A stretch of 31,939 nucleotides of DNA from Saccoglossus kowalevskii (taxonomy: Eukaryota; Hemichordata; Enteropneusta; Harrimaniidae). Positions 24,001 to 28,600 of the stretch are shown here, piece after piece. Numbering within the stretch: the first letter of the stretch is position 1; each line of letters begins with the position of its first letter. Below the pieces are notes generated by a model. That model did no database searches. It worked only from the letters and a program-made list of their open reading frames with translations, and was not told where the DNA came from. Made by a program: the position numbers and the translations under genes. The DNA lies in the NCBI RefSeq assembly GCF_000003605.2, contig NW_003109107.1, forward strand, positions 87,342 through 119,280, given 5' to 3'.

Positions 24001-25567
24001 AAGAGGCCCATTCAATTTTATTATTTTTATTGTGTATATATTTGCTGAGAGATGATACCTCAGATGAGCAAAGTGGGAATGCAACTTGAAGGTGGGGAAC
24101 CTAAAGAATTAATGTTGTCAGTTGTCACAGTGCAACTTTTATTCAACGGAAACATCAATCCAAACAAAATGACCTCTAAAGAAAAAGCTTCACAAATGTA
24201 GGAGAATGCAATTTGCAGTTTTTTTATATCACTTTTCATTCTCTAGATATTCTACTTTTCATCAGTATTATGTAGTCAGCTATACTGATTTTCAAGCAAA
24301 GGATTATGGGTAAAGTATGACATCATTGAGGATAACATTCCTGACAAGATTACACTGCATACATTACACTCTGCCTACCTTATTGTTTTCTTGTATACTA
24401 TTGATCTGTTCCATATGTTGTTGTTTTGTCGTTTGAATTTGGATTGCCATTTCATCTAACATGGACTTTCTATTATCGGCAATCTGACAAAATAAAACCA
24501 CAAAGTTACATGTGATCTAACACTCATCATTTGGCTCTGTATGTCGCTAATAATGAACACCTAGTTTTGAGGTTGAAAACAATTTTGAATCAAAATAGTA
24601 TTTATTTATTTTATCCACTAACAAACACTCAAAGCAGCTCCTCACAGATGATAACTAATACTAAATTGATTTCCTATATCACATGATGGTAGACAGAAAT
24701 TCCACCAAAAAAATGTTGATTTAGTTGGTTTGTATCACTATGAACTCAAATTGTACATTTCAACTAATGGTATATTTGGTTTAGTATTTAATGCATTGTT
24801 ATTCCAAGACAAAAATGAATTCTGCGTTCAGATTTACATATTATCGGTACATATTGTGTTTCGATATGTTTCATTTTTCATGTATATAAACCCATAATTT
24901 TTACTACCAACAATTTTTTCCCATTCACTACAGGTCTTCGTTTATGAATGTTTGCTGTGAATGTTTGCTGTGAACGATCGCAAAAACTGACTTTGGCCAA
25001 GGGTCAATTAAACCAATAATATGACAAAATAAACGATACCTTAGTAGCTTCACCAAGGTCCTGTATGACGGTCTCCTTCTCGGCCTGCACCTGCTGTAGT
25101 TGTTCCATTAACTGACTATTTGAATTCATACTCTCTGTCAACTGGAACTGTAAATCATCTTTCTCCACCACTAGACTATTGTGAATACCCCGTAACTTCT
25201 CCAGTTCTTCCGTCAAAGTGGAATTCACACTCTGACAAAAAAAAAAAAAGTATGCAAAATATCATTACTAACTAGAACAAGCTGAAAACATATTTAAAAT
25301 TTGTAAAAATGATTTTTTTTTTGCTAAAATATATGTAACACTCAAAATATCCTGTCATGTCATGATTTTTTCACACATTTCATTTTGAGAGTACTGAAGG
25401 TTCTTATCCCTTAGACAAACATACATGCAATATAATACTCAGTGAGTGTCTATTTGTTTGAAAATCTAAATTAAATTAAGAGGCCTGTTTAATTTCATAA
25501 TTTTCACCCATAATATCAACATTTTATTGTGTATCAATTAATGATGTTAGTCATCACAGTACAACTT

Positions 25568-25642
<75 letters not shown>

Positions 25643-28600
25643 TGTGGATATCATTTAGACACTATTCCCCTTTACAGGCTCCAAATTGTTTAAGTTCATA
25701 CACGCTTAAAAACGCTAAATCATTTCCACTTCAGATTAAGCTGATAAGGAATGCATTTTTTTGACTTTGACCATTTTACGGTCTTGTTTTTAATGTCCAT
25801 AATGAAAAGTCATCTTTATCGAAGTATACCAAGTATCCATGACAATATGCAAATTAGAATTGTGTATACCAATACCCACAATGCCTAGAAAAATGTGTGA
25901 CACACTATGCTATCCCATAATATGTGTCTTTTGATTTGAGATCACTAAGCTGGTGTACCGGTAATTGGAATACCTCTGTAACCTAGCAACATGATATATT
26001 TTTACATACCTGGAAACGATTTAGTTCATCAGCTTGTGCACTATGGAGCTAGTAAAAATAAAATAAAATAGAGGTGCATTCAAGACATATTTATTGTTTA
26101 TCATCAGTTTAACACCATCCACACTGGAAATACAGTAACTAGGATTTGAATGTGAAGATGCACTTCTACAAGAAAAAGTTTTTGTACCATTTTTGAAATA
26201 AATCTAAACAAAACTAAATATACAACCATTCATAAGTTATTTATAAAGATGATTGATGAGTTTACATTGTACATGAAATGAATGGCAATTTGGCCAAAGC
26301 ACTTTTTAAGTTTTTATGTACACTTCACACACATATTTTATCATACAAATTAAAATATTAATATAAATTTTATAAAATAGATAACAAACTTTCCATGTAC
26401 AACTCAAGCAAGCCAAGATGTGGCCACATTCTTTTTATGCTTTCTAGCATAATTTTAAGTATTTTTTGTAAGTTTTTCAAACATGAAATTTTTGAAAAGC
26501 TTTTTTTTTTTTAAAATGCAAAAAAATCTGCAACTGATGACAAACATGTTAATAATGGTTTAACCCCTTGAATACCAAAATAAAATGTTATCATCTAACA
26601 CACACACACAATAAAAAGCCCCACAACAAATTGTTCATATTTAATCCAGCAATTTGATGAAGACCTGAAGAAAATGGCAATTTATGTCTTTTTAATTCAA
26701 AATTAACCTAGACAATGCAACAAAACGTGCCAAATTTTGCATCAACAATTTTAGGTGGGAAAAGTTCAGAGGATTAATCTTTTCACCACCAGATCTGTCT
26801 TTTCATCACTAATTCACAAAAATAATCAATTTTTTTGAGACAAAACGTAAAATTTATTCCAATTTTGCCTGTTTCTTCAAAATTAGAGTTCACTTCCAGA
26901 AATAGTGAAGAATATAACAAAAAAAGTACAGAATAAAAAAAGTACAGAATAATTTGAGCGAGAAAGTCTGGTGGTGAAACGGTTAAAGATGGTGCATGAA
27001 ATATGCAAATAAGCAGTAACAAACAAGGCTTGAACGCATGACATCTCTCCTACCTGCTGGACTTTCTCAAAATTATTTTTGAGTAACGTATTTTCATCTA
27101 TATACTGTTGAAGGTGACTGTCGTTCACCTAGAGAAGCCGATAACAAAACCAACACAGGGGGTGACACACACCATTACATGAACACCAGACAATTGGAGA
27201 AACAATGCCATACAGGAGGAAAGTGGGAGAAAAAAACAACGAAAAGTGATAAAGAGAATGATTTACAAAACAAAAAAATAGCATGCTGAAATGGTTTTAA
27301 ATTTAAATCTACCCAAGTTCTGATTTGAAAGATTTGAAATGAATGATGAAATACATGCCACACCAATCAACATCTACATGTGATTAATTGCCTTCTTTTA
27401 AAATATTTGTTGTAATTCGTTTAACAAGGAAAACATAAATTATTTTCAAATACACATATATAATGAGGACAATAATAGGAAAGCAGAGGGTAGATAGAGG
27501 TGGATATATAAAACTGCCCATGTATTTTTATTTTTACCTTGACTTGTAGCATTTGTATTGTGCCTTCCATTTCCTGCACTTTCTGCTGAGCCTGCTCTTG
27601 GTAAACATCAAGATTCTGTAAAAATGAAGGAAATAGTTGAAAATACTACAGGATATAATAGTAGTGCATGTACATACATAAGGTGTTTCTATGGTCAAAA
27701 TAAGTAATATTGTATTGATGCTGTCTACAACAAATTCTATTTGTTTATATGCACTTCTAATACGATATATGACAGACATTTTGTAGAAGGCATTCCACTT
27801 TCCTGGTGCACAGAAATGATCCTAAATACAAATCACAATTAAAAAACTAGAAACACATAAAAGAATATCACCCTAAATGATCACACGTCAACCATTTTAA
27901 AATAGGATCATGAAGCAAAATCATAAGCACTAAGATATATTGACAACTTTGTTGTACAAATACCCAACTATATTGGAATAAAAGGTTAGAAGGTTACAAG
28001 ATCAGTCACCGATGACAACAACAAGGACAAAAACAGATAGCCACTTTCTCATATAAATTTTTACATTAGGAGCAAGGTACTTTCATACAAACACATTTTA
28101 CATGCTATAAAACCTGAGATGTTATCTACACAAACCTATGCTACAAAATATAAATTTTTAGTTTGTGTAGACTACATCCGTACCTGACTTGTTGCTGTGA
28201 GTTCAGCTTGTATCCTCCCATTCTGTTCAATTAAAGCCTGTCAACAAAAATGTTAATAATCAGTCAATAAATTTAAATAGTCGCAAAGATCTTGTTAAGA
28301 GCAGGGAAGCCACAAGAGATCATGATTTTTGCCCCTCAGTCGTCATTGTATCTAATGTTCCCCTGATCTATGTATGTAACCATGGTAACTTGAACAATGG
28401 ATGAGGCAAAAAAACAAACCTTGTGGTTATCTCGACGAGATCTCTGCAGACATTTGTCTGAAATCTACATACGCTCTCAATCCAGATTTGTTGTTTTTAA
28501 ATAGTCTTGGTCTAAATAGTCAAGAATATTTGTTTATGTCAATAAGTTCATGTCAATAATACAGCAATTCAGAAGTTCTGTGAATGGTATGATCTTGATC

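Larger units (their letters stand above)
23418..24378 (-). other. GRIPAP1 intron w12-w13 (961 bp)
   Basis: A GT-AG phase-0 intron holding the degenerate 29-bp tandem repeat and copy 1 of the dispersed repeat. Nothing else is distinctive. Confidence 0.85.
25232..26009 (-). other. GRIPAP1 intron w10-w11 (778 bp)
   Basis: A GT-AG phase-0 intron that contains copy 2 of the dispersed repeat and the TTTA microsatellite growing from its end. Confidence 0.88.
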
